Positions 9,955-18,092 of a stretch of 64,000 nt of DNA are shown piece after piece (position 1 is the stretch's first letter; each line of letters begins with the position of its first letter). A model generated the notes under the pieces. The model saw nothing but the letters and a program-made list of their open reading frames with translations. It was not told the DNA's origin and made no database searches. Both the position numbers and the translations under genes were made by a program. Source of the DNA: Rossellomorea vietnamensis (lineage in GTDB: Bacteria > Bacillota > Bacilli > Bacillales > Bacillaceae_B); assembly GCF_001305855.1 (NCBI RefSeq), contig NZ_LIXZ01000001.1, positions 496,001-560,000 on the forward strand, read 5' to 3'.

Positions 9955-10530
9955 ATGAGTGAAACATGTTTGATCCTGGTTGATTTTCAAAAGGCATTTA
10001 GTGATTCTTCTCGGGGAAAGCGGAATAATCCCAGTATGGAAAAGAACGCTTTTCAGCTTTTGAACGGCTGGAGAGAAAAGGCCTGGCCGGTTGTACACGT
10101 GCAACATTCTTCTTTCGATATGGAATCACCACTTCATTCAAGTTCAGCAGGTTTTGATTTTATAGATAGTTTCCGTCCTGTACAAAAAGAAAAACACATC
10201 ATTAAGCATGTCAATAGCGCTTTTATCGATACAGATCTGGATTTATATTTAAAACGGGAAAAATATAAATCCCTTGTTGTAATGGGGTTCACGACGAATC
10301 ACGCAATTTCCACTACTGTCCGTATGGCCGCGGATCTGGGGTATGAAGTGACAGTCCCTTATGATGCCACTGCATGCTTTGAAACCTATTCGTTTGACGG
10401 TTCCCTATTTTCCGCTGAAATTGTTCATGGTCTGTCCCTGGCAAATCTACACCAAGAATTTGCCTCCATCTCTTCAACGGAGTCCCTGCTATCATCCCGA
10501 TTGAAATTAACGAAGCCGGTCATTTTATAA
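9955..10530 (+). CDS. Isochorismatase-fold cysteine hydrolase homologue lacking the catalytic Cys
   Basis: 191 aa. The fold is clear: LILVDFQKAFSD with the catalytic-triad Asp (residue 9-10), the Lys region IIKHVNSAF, and GFTTNHAISTTVRMAADLGYEV in the nucleophile loop. Relatives read TNHC-V/I-STT at this point; here the codon is GCA, giving Ala instead of Cys (about residue 114). The protein may therefore be a non-hydrolytic homologue, or use another residue. Start has GGAGAGG upstream. It stands alone and converges on liaR; the original substrate class (nicotinamide, isochorismate, ureidoacrylate types) cannot be told. Confidence 0.8.
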   Translation: MSETCLILVDFQKAFSDSSRGKRNNPSMEKNAFQLLNGWREKAWPVVHVQHSSFDMESPLHSSSAGFDFIDSFRPVQKEKHIIKHVNSAFIDTDLDLYLKREKYKSLVVMGFTTNHAISTTVRMAADLGYEVTVPYDATACFETYSFDGSLFSAEIVHGLSLANLHQEFASISSTESLLSSRLKLTKPVIL

Positions 10531-10547
10531 TAATTATTTTCGATTTC

Positions 10548-10612
10548 AGCAGAATGGGCTTAGTCAATGGGAATGCTTTCATTCCTTTTGACTAAGCCCA
10601 TTCTGCTTTTCA
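10548..10612. terminator. Very long bidirectional hairpin between the isochorismatase-like gene and liaR
   Basis: A 20-bp perfect stem (10548-10567 with 10588-10607) continues after one mismatch into a further 7 bp, leaving a CTTT loop. It separates two converging genes. The T tract is short (TTTT on plus). Confidence 0.8.
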
Positions 10613-10622
10613 TAAAACTTCT

Positions 10623-11276
10623 CTACTCTTCCCTTCCGGCTTTATGCAAGATCCCGTTTCGATTTGCATAAATGGCTGCCTGGGTCCGGTCTGCTACTCC
10701 AAGCTTACTCAAAATATTACTCACATGGGTCTTGACGGTCTTGATTCCGATAAATAACTCTTCTGAAATTTCCTGATTCGTCATGCCCTCACCCAAACAT
10801 TTCAACACATCCATTTCCCTTGTCGTAAGTTCTTCATGAGCCTTCCTTTCCTGCGGTCGGAATCGGTTCATCATCTTATCGGCTACCTTGCTTGCTATGA
10901 CAGACTCACCCTTAACCGCTTTATAAACCGCCCCGGCTACTTCTTCTGCACTTGCCGTCTTCAATAAGTAACTATGGGCACCTGCTTCGATTGCGGGAAA
11001 CACCTTTTCATCGTCATAATAGCTTGTTAGGATGATAATTTTACAGTGAGGATGAAAGGATAGGATCTTCCTTGTGGCTTCGATGCCATTTCCATTCTCC
11101 ATTAATAAATCCATTAATATTACGTCTGGCTTATACAGCTTGGCAAGCTGAGCCGCTTCATTCCCGCTTTTCGCTTCTCCAAGAAAGTCAATTCGATCTT
11201 CTGTCAGCAAATAGGTTTTCATGCCCAGCCGTACCATCTCATGATCATCGACAATCATCACTTTAATCTTTTCCAA
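10623..11276 (-). CDS. liaR: LiaR-type response regulator (NarL/LuxR class)
   Basis: 217 aa. Receiver domain residues 1-120 with the acidic pair VDDHE, phosphoacceptor Asp in DVILMDLLMENGNG (about residue 56) and a conserved Lys in LLKTA; C-terminal LuxR helix-turn-helix (ELTTREMDVLKCLGEGMTNQ, then GIKTVKTHVSNILSKL). Start codon is TTG with GGGGGAAG upstream. Third gene after liaF and liaS, 18 bp from liaS, so it is the output of this envelope-stress system. Target genes liaIH are not present in the neighbourhood. Confidence 0.88.
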   Translation of the reverse strand: MEKIKVMIVDDHEMVRLGMKTYLLTEDRIDFLGEAKSGNEAAQLAKLYKPDVILMDLLMENGNGIEATRKILSFHPHCKIIILTSYYDDEKVFPAIEAGAHSYLLKTASAEEVAGAVYKAVKGESVIASKVADKMMNRFRPQERKAHEELTTREMDVLKCLGEGMTNQEISEELFIGIKTVKTHVSNILSKLGVADRTQAAIYANRNGILHKAGREE

Positions 11277-11294
11277 GTGTCTTCCCCCTTTGAA

Positions 11295-12329
11295 TTAAAC
11301 CGGGATGCGGAGATCAATATACGTCCCCTCTTTTTCTTTCGAGCGAATCTGAAATAATCCTCCTATTTCCTCCGCCCGCTCTCTCATCGTTTGAAGTCCG
11401 TAAGAGGTCATCTTAGTTTCCATTAGATTAAACCCTTTACCGTTATCACTGATATACAAGGAGACGTAGCCCCCTTTATTCTCCGTCACGATTTTCACTT
11501 TCGTTGCTTCCGAGTGACGAAGGATATTTGAAAGACTTTCCTGGATGATCCTGAACATATGTGTTTCAGTACCTTTCGATAAGTCTTCCATTCCATCCAG
11601 GGTGGCATCGATTTCAATTTGCGTTTTTTCCTTCAATTCCCTGATTAAGATGATTAACGCTTCTCGAAGACTTTCACCCCTTAAGTCAATCGGTCGTAGA
11701 TGAAGAAGGAGGGCTCTCATCTCACCTTGTGCCTTTCCTGCAATGTCGGCTACTTGTTTCACGATGATTTCAACCTTTTTATAATCAGTCCCTATGCTTT
11801 TTTGCGCCGCAGAAGAAAGCATATTCAGTGCAAATAATTGCTGGCTGACAGAATCATGCAGGTCCCTGGCAAGCCTCTGCCTTTCTTCCATGACCGCAGC
11901 CTGGTGAGCCTGATCGGCAAGCTCTGACTTTTCATCGGCCAGCCTCTGAAGCGATTTCACCTGCTCTTGAATGAATACCGCTAGCTGATTCAATTCGTGC
12001 GATAAAATCCCCAACTCGTCATGATCATACCGGTCCACCCTCGCAGAGAACTTTCCACTTCGGAGTAAGGTGACGAAGGTGGAGATATCGTCAATTCTGC
12101 CTTTGAATAGATACCCTGTACGAAAACCGAAATAAATACTTAATAATAATAAAATAAGGGCTAACCAAGTGGTCAAATAAATTGAAAGTGTAAGAGAGAT
12201 ACTGGGATCCTCTGAAAGATACAGATAGACTTGCAAAACGATAAAAAAAAGCAGGATGGCCATGACAGACATCATCAAAAAGCTCTTAAAGATCCAATTT
12301 CGAATATTTGAGGTTTTATTCAAACTCAT
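11295..12329 (-). CDS. liaS: LiaS-type sensor histidine kinase
   Basis: 344 aa. Two N-terminal transmembrane segments (about 15-35 and 47-67) with almost no extracytoplasmic loop, the intramembrane-sensing layout; then a HAMP-like region, a HisKA_3 phosphoacceptor box RLARDLHDSVSQQLFAL (His about 157) and an ATPase domain with ISDNGKGFN. The paralogous YhcY/YdfH-type kinases look similar, but the upstream liaF homologue makes LiaS the best reading. ATG preceded by GAGGAGG. Confidence 0.88.
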   Translation of the reverse strand: MSLNKTSNIRNWIFKSFLMMSVMAILLFFIVLQVYLYLSEDPSISLTLSIYLTTWLALILLLLSIYFGFRTGYLFKGRIDDISTFVTLLRSGKFSARVDRYDHDELGILSHELNQLAVFIQEQVKSLQRLADEKSELADQAHQAAVMEERQRLARDLHDSVSQQLFALNMLSSAAQKSIGTDYKKVEIIVKQVADIAGKAQGEMRALLLHLRPIDLRGESLREALIILIRELKEKTQIEIDATLDGMEDLSKGTETHMFRIIQESLSNILRHSEATKVKIVTENKGGYVSLYISDNGKGFNLMETKMTSYGLQTMRERAEEIGGLFQIRSKEKEGTYIDLRIPV

Positions 12330-12348
12330 TCCTCCTCGTCCACTGCCT

Positions 12349-13161
12349 TTAAATCCGGGTAATCCGGATAGAACCGATTTTCACATCAATTGTCAGCTTG
12401 ATTTTTTTACTTGCCTCGACATACCGGGGTGATCGATAATACAGTTCCGAACGAATATCAGCAGATTTCTGGTCAAACAACTTCACATCCCCCACCTGCA
12501 CCTTCAAAGTGATTTCCACAGGAACATTTTCCGGTATGATCATCTTTACATCGCCGATCCACCCCTTGATATCAACAGGCGTTTCCCCTTCAGGAATGAA
12601 GGCTTTGCTGAAATCAAAATAGTAATCTCCTATAGCGTTATAAAGCTTCATGTTTTCAAGGGGCCAGTTCGGTTCGGCAAAACGGATGTCCCCAACGATA
12701 AATCCTCTATTCACCTTATTCTTCTTCTGGAGGATCTTTTGATCCAACGGCTGACCCAAATCATCTGAGTCAGCTTCTTTATCAAACGGATAATCGCTGC
12801 TTATACTCACTTTGAACGGTTTGTTCCTGACTATCCGATGAATGGCAATGGCTATGATGATAACCGGCCATAACTTCCACCAGTTTCCATAATCGAAATC
12901 GACCACATCATATCTATCCAGGATGATCAGCACCCCAAGTGCCAGGCTGAAAAGGCCGAATAGTAATTTGCCGAAGCTTTTTTTCAAGAAGCTGTCTACT
13001 GACCACTTCAAACCCAGCAGCAACAACAAAATAGGAATAATATTGACAAATATCTGTGTTATTTCCAAGGAAATGACACCTATATTCAGTAATAATAGCC
13101 ACAATCCTATAACCATCAGCAAAAATGAGAAAAACCATTGTTTTCTTCCTTTGTATCTCAT
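12349..13161 (-). CDS. liaF: LiaF-type membrane inhibitor of the LiaSR system
   Basis: 270 aa. Four hydrophobic segments in the first 110 residues, then a soluble C-terminal domain (about 150-270) of the LiaF/DUF2154 cell-wall-active antibiotic response type: FIVGDIRFAEPNWPL, DIKGWIGDVKMIIPENVPVEI, and a final strand IGSIRI. In Bacillus LiaF keeps LiaS inactive until cell-wall antibiotics such as bacitracin appear. First gene of liaF-liaS-liaR; GGTGGTG precedes the ATG. Confidence 0.88.
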   Translation of the reverse strand: MRYKGRKQWFFSFLLMVIGLWLLLLNIGVISLEITQIFVNIIPILLLLLGLKWSVDSFLKKSFGKLLFGLFSLALGVLIILDRYDVVDFDYGNWWKLWPVIIIAIAIHRIVRNKPFKVSISSDYPFDKEADSDDLGQPLDQKILQKKNKVNRGFIVGDIRFAEPNWPLENMKLYNAIGDYYFDFSKAFIPEGETPVDIKGWIGDVKMIIPENVPVEITLKVQVGDVKLFDQKSADIRSELYYRSPRYVEASKKIKLTIDVKIGSIRITRI

Positions 13162-13404
13162 ACGAACACCACCTTCACATCACTTATAACTTTCGCTATT
13201 GATCTTGCCTATTCCTGTTACTTCTTCCATTATAGATTGATTTCCCTTGTTGTTTGACGAGCATCGGAATGATTCCTCCTCAGTCCAGAGGCTGAAAAAA
13301 TGTTTCTAACCTGTATCACACCTTATCTGCATTTTCATAATCTATAGTACAGATCAGGGCAAATGCCCAAGGTTTGTGGAACAAATGTTGAGGAGGTTTT
13401 TCTA

Positions 13405-14802
13405 ATGGGGATTGATTTGACTGCTCTTCATTGGATTTATTTAATTTTCATAGGGTTGATCATCCTATTTATGATTTTCCGAAAAGACACAACCATCGTA
13501 TGCATTCTCGGAATCTTCAGTATCGCTTTGGTTGCTACGGGATCGATCAGTGGGTCGATCAGTAGTATATTTAATAGCTTTATCTTTGCCATCACTGAAT
13601 TACTCTCGACCATTCTCGTCATTTCCATCATCGTGGCCATGAGTAAAGGACTGACGTCGACAGGGATTAATGATGTGATGATCCGACCGTTCACTAAGTT
13701 CATCCGCACCCCTGCCCTTGCGTACTGGACAATAGGTCTTGTAATGATGTTCATTTCGTGGTTTTTCTGGCCATCCCCAGCAGTGGCCCTTTTGGGAGCC
13801 GTGTTGGTACCCGTTGCCTTACGGGTCGGATTACCCGCTCTCGGTATCGCCATGGCCATGAACTTATTCGGTCACGGAATCGCCCTTTCAGGTGACTTTG
13901 TGATCCAGGCTGCTCCAAAGTTGACGGCAGACGCTGCAGGTATTCCTGTTTCTGAAGTTATTTCAGCAAGTATTCCCCTCATCATTGTCATGGGAGTCGT
14001 CACGACCATCACTGCATTTATCTTCCTAAAGCGAGATATGAAAAAAGGGATCCTCACAGTCGATTCCAGCTCCCTTGATGCCATCGGTCCGGAGCAGGAT
14101 TCTTCACATGATCTTCTCTCTTCCCGTTGGAAAAAGGCAATCGCTATCCTCATCCCCATTTTATTCGCTGCTGATATTACGGCAATGGTTCTATTCGATC
14201 TGCAAGGTGGGGATGCTACCGCACTTATCGGGGGAACCTCCATCATCATTCTATTATTGATTTCATTGGCAGCCTATAAAGGAAAAGGATTGGAGAAAAC
14301 GACCAGTTTCATGATTGACGGATTTCAGTTCGGATTTAAAGTATTCGGTCCCGTGATTCCGATTGCCGCTTTCTTCTACTTAGGGGACTCAGGATTTCAA
14401 ACGATCATTGGGGATTTTCTTCCGGCCACCTCACATGGAATCGTCAATGACCTGGGTGCATCCCTTGCTGCTGCCGTCCCGCTTTCCAAGGCGGTGGGTG
14501 CCATTACCCTAACGACGGTCGGTGCCATTACGGGACTCGATGGATCAGGCTTTTCTGGCATTTCCCTTGCCGGTTCCGTCGCCAATTTATTTGCTGAAAG
14601 CATCGGGTCCGGTATTGCTACCCTCACGGCCCTTGGTCAAGTGGCAGCCATCTGGGTCGGTGGCGGGACTCTCGTACCATGGGCACTCATTCCAGCAGCC
14701 GCCATCTGCGGAGTCGACCCATTCGAACTCGCCAGGCGGAATCTGCTCCCAGTCGTCATCGGACTGATCGCAACTACCATCGTAGCGATGTTTTTAATCT
14801 AA
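13405..14802 (+). CDS. yhfA: YhfA, multi-pass membrane protein (putative permease)
   Basis: 465 aa from the ATG at 13405, which has GAGGAGG eight bases upstream; the reading frame extends 14 codons further without such a site. Eleven to twelve hydrophobic segments cover the protein, with Gly/Pro-rich loops (FWPSPAVALLGAVLVPVALRVGLPALG, TLTTVGAITGLDGSGFSG) like those of ion-transporter-superfamily permeases. Length and position match B. subtilis YhfA (463 aa) near the hem-yhg cluster. Substrate unknown. Single-gene unit ended by a strong bidirectional terminator. Confidence 0.8.
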   Translation: MGIDLTALHWIYLIFIGLIILFMIFRKDTTIVCILGIFSIALVATGSISGSISSIFNSFIFAITELLSTILVISIIVAMSKGLTSTGINDVMIRPFTKFIRTPALAYWTIGLVMMFISWFFWPSPAVALLGAVLVPVALRVGLPALGIAMAMNLFGHGIALSGDFVIQAAPKLTADAAGIPVSEVISASIPLIIVMGVVTTITAFIFLKRDMKKGILTVDSSSLDAIGPEQDSSHDLLSSRWKKAIAILIPILFAADITAMVLFDLQGGDATALIGGTSIIILLLISLAAYKGKGLEKTTSFMIDGFQFGFKVFGPVIPIAAFFYLGDSGFQTIIGDFLPATSHGIVNDLGASLAAAVPLSKAVGAITLTTVGAITGLDGSGFSGISLAGSVANLFAESIGSGIATLTALGQVAAIWVGGGTLVPWALIPAAAICGVDPFELARRNLLPVVIGLIATTIVAMFLI

Positions 14803-14849
14803 AAATAGAGGGACGGACCTTACCTCGGAAGGTCCGTCCCTCTTATTTT
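14803..14849. terminator. Bidirectional terminator between yhfA and the PAP2 gene
   Basis: Perfect 15-bp stem AGAGGGACGGACCTT/AAGGTCCGTCCCTCT (14807-14821 with 14829-14843), T/A tracts on both sides. It overlaps the stop codon of the PAP2 gene. Confidence 0.92.
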
Positions 14850-15436
14850 GCAGGGCGCATTTCATATAGGAAAATACATAGCACGAAAAACGAGTATCCC
14901 AGAAGGAAACCGGCAGCTACATCAGTGGGATAGTGAGCCTGTTCCGCTACCCTGCTGAATCCCGTCAACAGGGAAAGGAGGACGGCCATAGTGAAAATCG
15001 CGACTTTTATTCCGAGGGACGAAATCTCTTTACTCACGAAATAAGCGAGGACTAGCAGGAAGACAAGTCCCACCATGGCATGACCACTTGGAAAGCTGAA
15101 TCCTTCTTCTCCATGGGAAAATGGAGGCCGTTCACGTTTCATCAAACCTTTAATGGCTTTATTCAGGACGTTACTCCCCGCAACCAGTACCACGACAGTA
15201 ATGATTCCCGGATAATCTTTTTTAACCCACCAAAGGAACAGAATCAAGGTGATTGTGACAATTCCAATTACCGGTTCGGTTCCTATCACTGAAAACAGCT
15301 TTAAAAAATAAAGGTCATTCATCTTTGTCAGAAGATAATCCTCCTCGAAAATCTCCATGTCATGATACACAAAGTGTGCAATGGTCATAAAAAGTACAAA
15401 TGAAATGATAGCCGTTATGGATAAGATTTTATTCAT
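14843..15436 (-). CDS. PAP2-family phosphatase (membrane)
   Basis: 197 aa with about five to six transmembrane segments. The three phosphatase motifs are intact: KGLMKRERPP (motif 1), FPSGHA (motif 2) and SRVAEQAHYPTD (motif 3). Such proteins dephosphorylate lipid pyrophosphates or phosphatidate-type lipids; undecaprenyl pyrophosphate (BcrC/YodM type) is a reasonable guess but not proven. TAGGAGGGG precedes the ATG. It faces yhfA and shares its terminator. Confidence 0.87.
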   Translation of the reverse strand: MNKILSITAIISFVLFMTIAHFVYHDMEIFEEDYLLTKMNDLYFLKLFSVIGTEPVIGIVTITLILFLWWVKKDYPGIITVVVLVAGSNVLNKAIKGLMKRERPPFSHGEEGFSFPSGHAMVGLVFLLVLAYFVSKEISSLGIKVAIFTMAVLLSLLTGFSRVAEQAHYPTDVAAGFLLGYSFFVLCIFLYEMRPAK

Positions 15437-15532
15437 GGGACCCCTCCTACAATTTCACTTATCCCCTCTTCCCGGTACAGATTTAGTGTTATAATATTCG
15501 TAATATTCACCAAACATTAGGAGGTTGGGGAC

Positions 15533-16735
15533 TTGCTGAATGAATTATATCAGAAATTAGAAGATCGTTGGATAGAAATGGTTAAAATCAGAAGGTTTCT
15601 TCATCAACACCCGGAATTATCCTTCCAGGAAAAAAATACGGCAAAGTATATTGCGGATTACTACAAAGAGATCGGGGTCCCCGTTCAGGAACAAGTCGGC
15701 GGCAATGGTGTCGTAGCGAGAGTTGAAGGCGCTCTCCCCGGTAAGACCGTAGCTCTCCGTGCAGACTTTGACGCCCTTCCCATACAGGATGAAAAGGAAG
15801 TGGAATATCGTTCTACCGTGCCGGGTGTCATGCATGCCTGTGGTCATGACGGCCATACCGCGACCCTTCTCGTATTAGGGAAAACCCTTCAAGAAATGCG
15901 CGAATCCCTTTCAGGAACAGTAGTTCTTATTCATCAGCACGCTGAAGAATATGCACCTGGAGGAGCTAAGTCCATGATCGATGCGGGATGCCTCGAAGGT
16001 GTGGATGTGATCTTCGGCACCCATTTATGGGCAACGGAACCTCTTGGAAAGGTCCTCCACCGGACAGGACCGATCATGGCCGCTGCGGACCGCTTTGAAA
16101 TTATGATCAAAGGATCCGGGGGGCACGGGGCACAGCCCCACAAGACGAAGGATTCCATTGTGATCGGAGCCCAAATTGTTTCAGAGCTCCAGCAAATCGT
16201 CAGCAGAAGAGTAAACCCGATCGATCCAGCTGTCGTGACAATCGGCTCCTTTATAGCTGATAATGCGTTTAATGTCATAGCCGATTCAGCTAAAATGATT
16301 GGAACTGTTCGGACCTTCAACCCCGAAGTCAGGGACTTCATTGAAGAGGAAATCGAACAGATCCTGAAAGGGGCCTGCATATCCGGCCGCTGTGATTATA
16401 AATATGTATATGACCGGGGGTATCCGGCCGTTGTCAATCACCCTGAAGAGACAGACCTATTCATTCAAAGTGCAGAAACTGTAGATGAAGTGCATACAGT
16501 TGAAGAAATCGAAATGCAAATGGGCGGGGAGGATTTTGCCTTTTATTTAGAACATGTAAAGGGCACTTTCTTCTTTACGGGAGCCAAGCCAGACAATGTG
16601 GAAACGGCCTTCCCACACCACCACCCCAAGTTCGATCTTAACGAAAAAGCGCTTCTCATTGCAGCAAAATCATTGGCAAGTGCAACAATTCACTACCAGG
16701 ATAAACATTCCGTTTCGGAAGCCGTTTCGAAATAA
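15533..16735 (+). CDS. yhaA: M20-family amidohydrolase YhaA
   Basis: 400 aa metallo-amidohydrolase of the aminoacylase/hippurate hydrolase type. Metal ligands are visible in MHACGHDGHTATLL (Cys/His), HQHAEEYAPGGA (Glu pair) and the C-terminal FPHHHPKFDLNE; the dimerisation 'lid' domain is about residues 185-295 with GSGGHGAQPHKTKD. Begins with TTG, eight bases after AGGAGG; a TATAAT box is at 15490-15495. Position just before ecsCBA equals B. subtilis yhaA. Substrate is some N-acyl amino acid or peptide, not identifiable from sequence. Confidence 0.9.
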   Translation: MLNELYQKLEDRWIEMVKIRRFLHQHPELSFQEKNTAKYIADYYKEIGVPVQEQVGGNGVVARVEGALPGKTVALRADFDALPIQDEKEVEYRSTVPGVMHACGHDGHTATLLVLGKTLQEMRESLSGTVVLIHQHAEEYAPGGAKSMIDAGCLEGVDVIFGTHLWATEPLGKVLHRTGPIMAAADRFEIMIKGSGGHGAQPHKTKDSIVIGAQIVSELQQIVSRRVNPIDPAVVTIGSFIADNAFNVIADSAKMIGTVRTFNPEVRDFIEEEIEQILKGACISGRCDYKYVYDRGYPAVVNHPEETDLFIQSAETVDEVHTVEEIEMQMGGEDFAFYLEHVKGTFFFTGAKPDNVETAFPHHHPKFDLNEKALLIAAKSLASATIHYQDKHSVSEAVSK

Positions 16736-16741
16736 CACAAA

Positions 16742-16775
16742 GAAGGATCGGGCGCTCGTATCCGATCCTTCATAT
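16742..16775. terminator. Terminator between yhaA and the DoxX gene
   Basis: Perfect 10-bp stem GAAGGATCGG/CCGATCCTTC around a 10-base loop, between converging genes. Confidence 0.8.
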
Positions 16776-17183
16776 TTAATAAAAGCGATGAGTCTTTTCA
16801 ATTTTACTGACCACGAGCACCCACCAGATCAAGAGAGGTTGAAACAAAAGTCTGACCCAGAGCAGCAGTTGATTGGCATCTTCCTGTCCCGGGGCCGGAA
16901 TTCCTTTAATGGCCGCATAGATATTTGCAGGAAATACAAGAACTAAATAGATCGCGGTGATGATTCCGGTTTTTTCGCGAGTCTTCGGAATCAACAGCAG
17001 GACTGACAGAATGAATTCAAGAATTCCCGTAATATATACGAGCTCTTCCCTTAAAGGAATAAACGCAGGGACCATTTTCGCAAACCCTTGAGCTTCAATA
17101 AAATGAAAGACTCCTGCCATAAAGAAGAAAAAGGAGAATAAAATGAGCCCCACTATCTTCCATGCTTTTTTCCGTTTATTCAT
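16776..17183 (-). CDS. DoxX-like small membrane protein
   Basis: 135 aa with four hydrophobic segments (about 10-30, 47-68, 72-92, 105-125) and a short charged tail. The pattern PAFIPLREELVYITGILEFILSVLLLIPKTRE is typical of DoxX-like proteins, sometimes annotated as thiol/oxidative-stress membrane proteins. GTGAGGTG precedes the ATG. Monocistronic between yhaA and ecsC; specific role unknown. Confidence 0.75.
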   Translation of the reverse strand: MNKRKKAWKIVGLILFSFFFFMAGVFHFIEAQGFAKMVPAFIPLREELVYITGILEFILSVLLLIPKTREKTGIITAIYLVLVFPANIYAAIKGIPAPGQEDANQLLLWVRLLFQPLLIWWVLVVSKIEKTHRFY

Positions 17184-17285
17184 CTATTTCACACCTCACT
17201 AAACACAATTTACCCTACCTTTATCACTATACATGAAGTCATTGCGGAAATAAAAAGATGGGTATGTAATCACAATGACCCCCAA

Positions 17286-17318
17286 CAAAAAGAAGACCGA
17301 TCATGACGATCGACCTTC
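17286..17318 (-). terminator. Terminator of the ecs operon
   Basis: Stem AAGGTCGATC/GATCGGTCTT with a five-base loop and a T-rich tail on the minus strand, after the ecsC stop. Confidence 0.8.
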
Positions 17319-17326
17319 ATACGGTA

Positions 17327-18031
17327 CTATTCTAATTCATTAAAGTAGCGAATCCGATAAGCAAATTTTGCCACCTCACCAAGCTGATCCAAAAGCTGAT
17401 AGTTCGCATAGGCACCCACAACAGCCCCGACACCCGGGATGAGCTGAAGCATCTTCACGAAATCGATGTAATCCCGATACTCCTGTTGAAAAGTTTTCCA
17501 GTCAAGCTCTTTCAGCTTTTCTTTCTCTTCCTCCCAATTCTCAATGATGGAGAGGACCTTCTTCTTATGAGTGTCGCTTGAAAATGCAAGTTGAAAGACA
17601 TACAGGAGAAATAGACGTTCCTCATATTGCTTGGGATCATACCCATGGATCAGGGAGCATTCGCTTAAAAATTTCATCTTAATGGACAGGAGCAATGGAA
17701 AATCCGCAAGACCGAGGAAGATCCCCCCGGCACCGGTTCCCGCCCCTTCGATGGTGGCTGCTTTCCGGTAAAATTCCATTCGCTCCTTCATCACGACTTC
17801 CCGTTCCTGAAGCAGAGGTCTACAGGGGATCGTCTGAAGGGACACCCATTCGCTGCCCTTCAAAGTGACCTCCACCATTTTCTTGATGCTTTCCGTGACA
17901 ACTTTATGTGCTTTCTCAGGTATCCACCCATTCACTTTCGTTTGGGCCTGTTTGGAAACCCTCTGAAAGATGGATGATTTCCTGGTGTATCTTCGTTTCC
18001 ACACCTCGAGCTCTTCTCTCTCATGGTTCAT
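17327..18031 (-). CDS. ecsC: EcsC family protein
   Basis: 234 aa, single EcsC domain. Diagnostic stretches are GAGTGAGGIFLGLADFPLLLSIKMKFL and LIPGVGAVVGAYANYQLLDQLGE, Gly-rich amphipathic segments that probably touch the membrane. Third gene after ecsA and ecsB, as in B. subtilis. The ABC pair EcsAB affects secretion and intramembrane proteolysis; EcsC has no known activity. Start ATG preceded by GGATGGTGG. Confidence 0.88.
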   Translation of the reverse strand: MNHEREELEVWKRRYTRKSSIFQRVSKQAQTKVNGWIPEKAHKVVTESIKKMVEVTLKGSEWVSLQTIPCRPLLQEREVVMKERMEFYRKAATIEGAGTGAGGIFLGLADFPLLLSIKMKFLSECSLIHGYDPKQYEERLFLLYVFQLAFSSDTHKKKVLSIIENWEEEKEKLKELDWKTFQQEYRDYIDFVKMLQLIPGVGAVVGAYANYQLLDQLGEVAKFAYRIRYFNELE

Positions 18032-18092
18032 TATGAACCACCATCCTTTTTCGTCAGCCTTTACTCATAATATGTTCATTTTCTCTGTTTCA

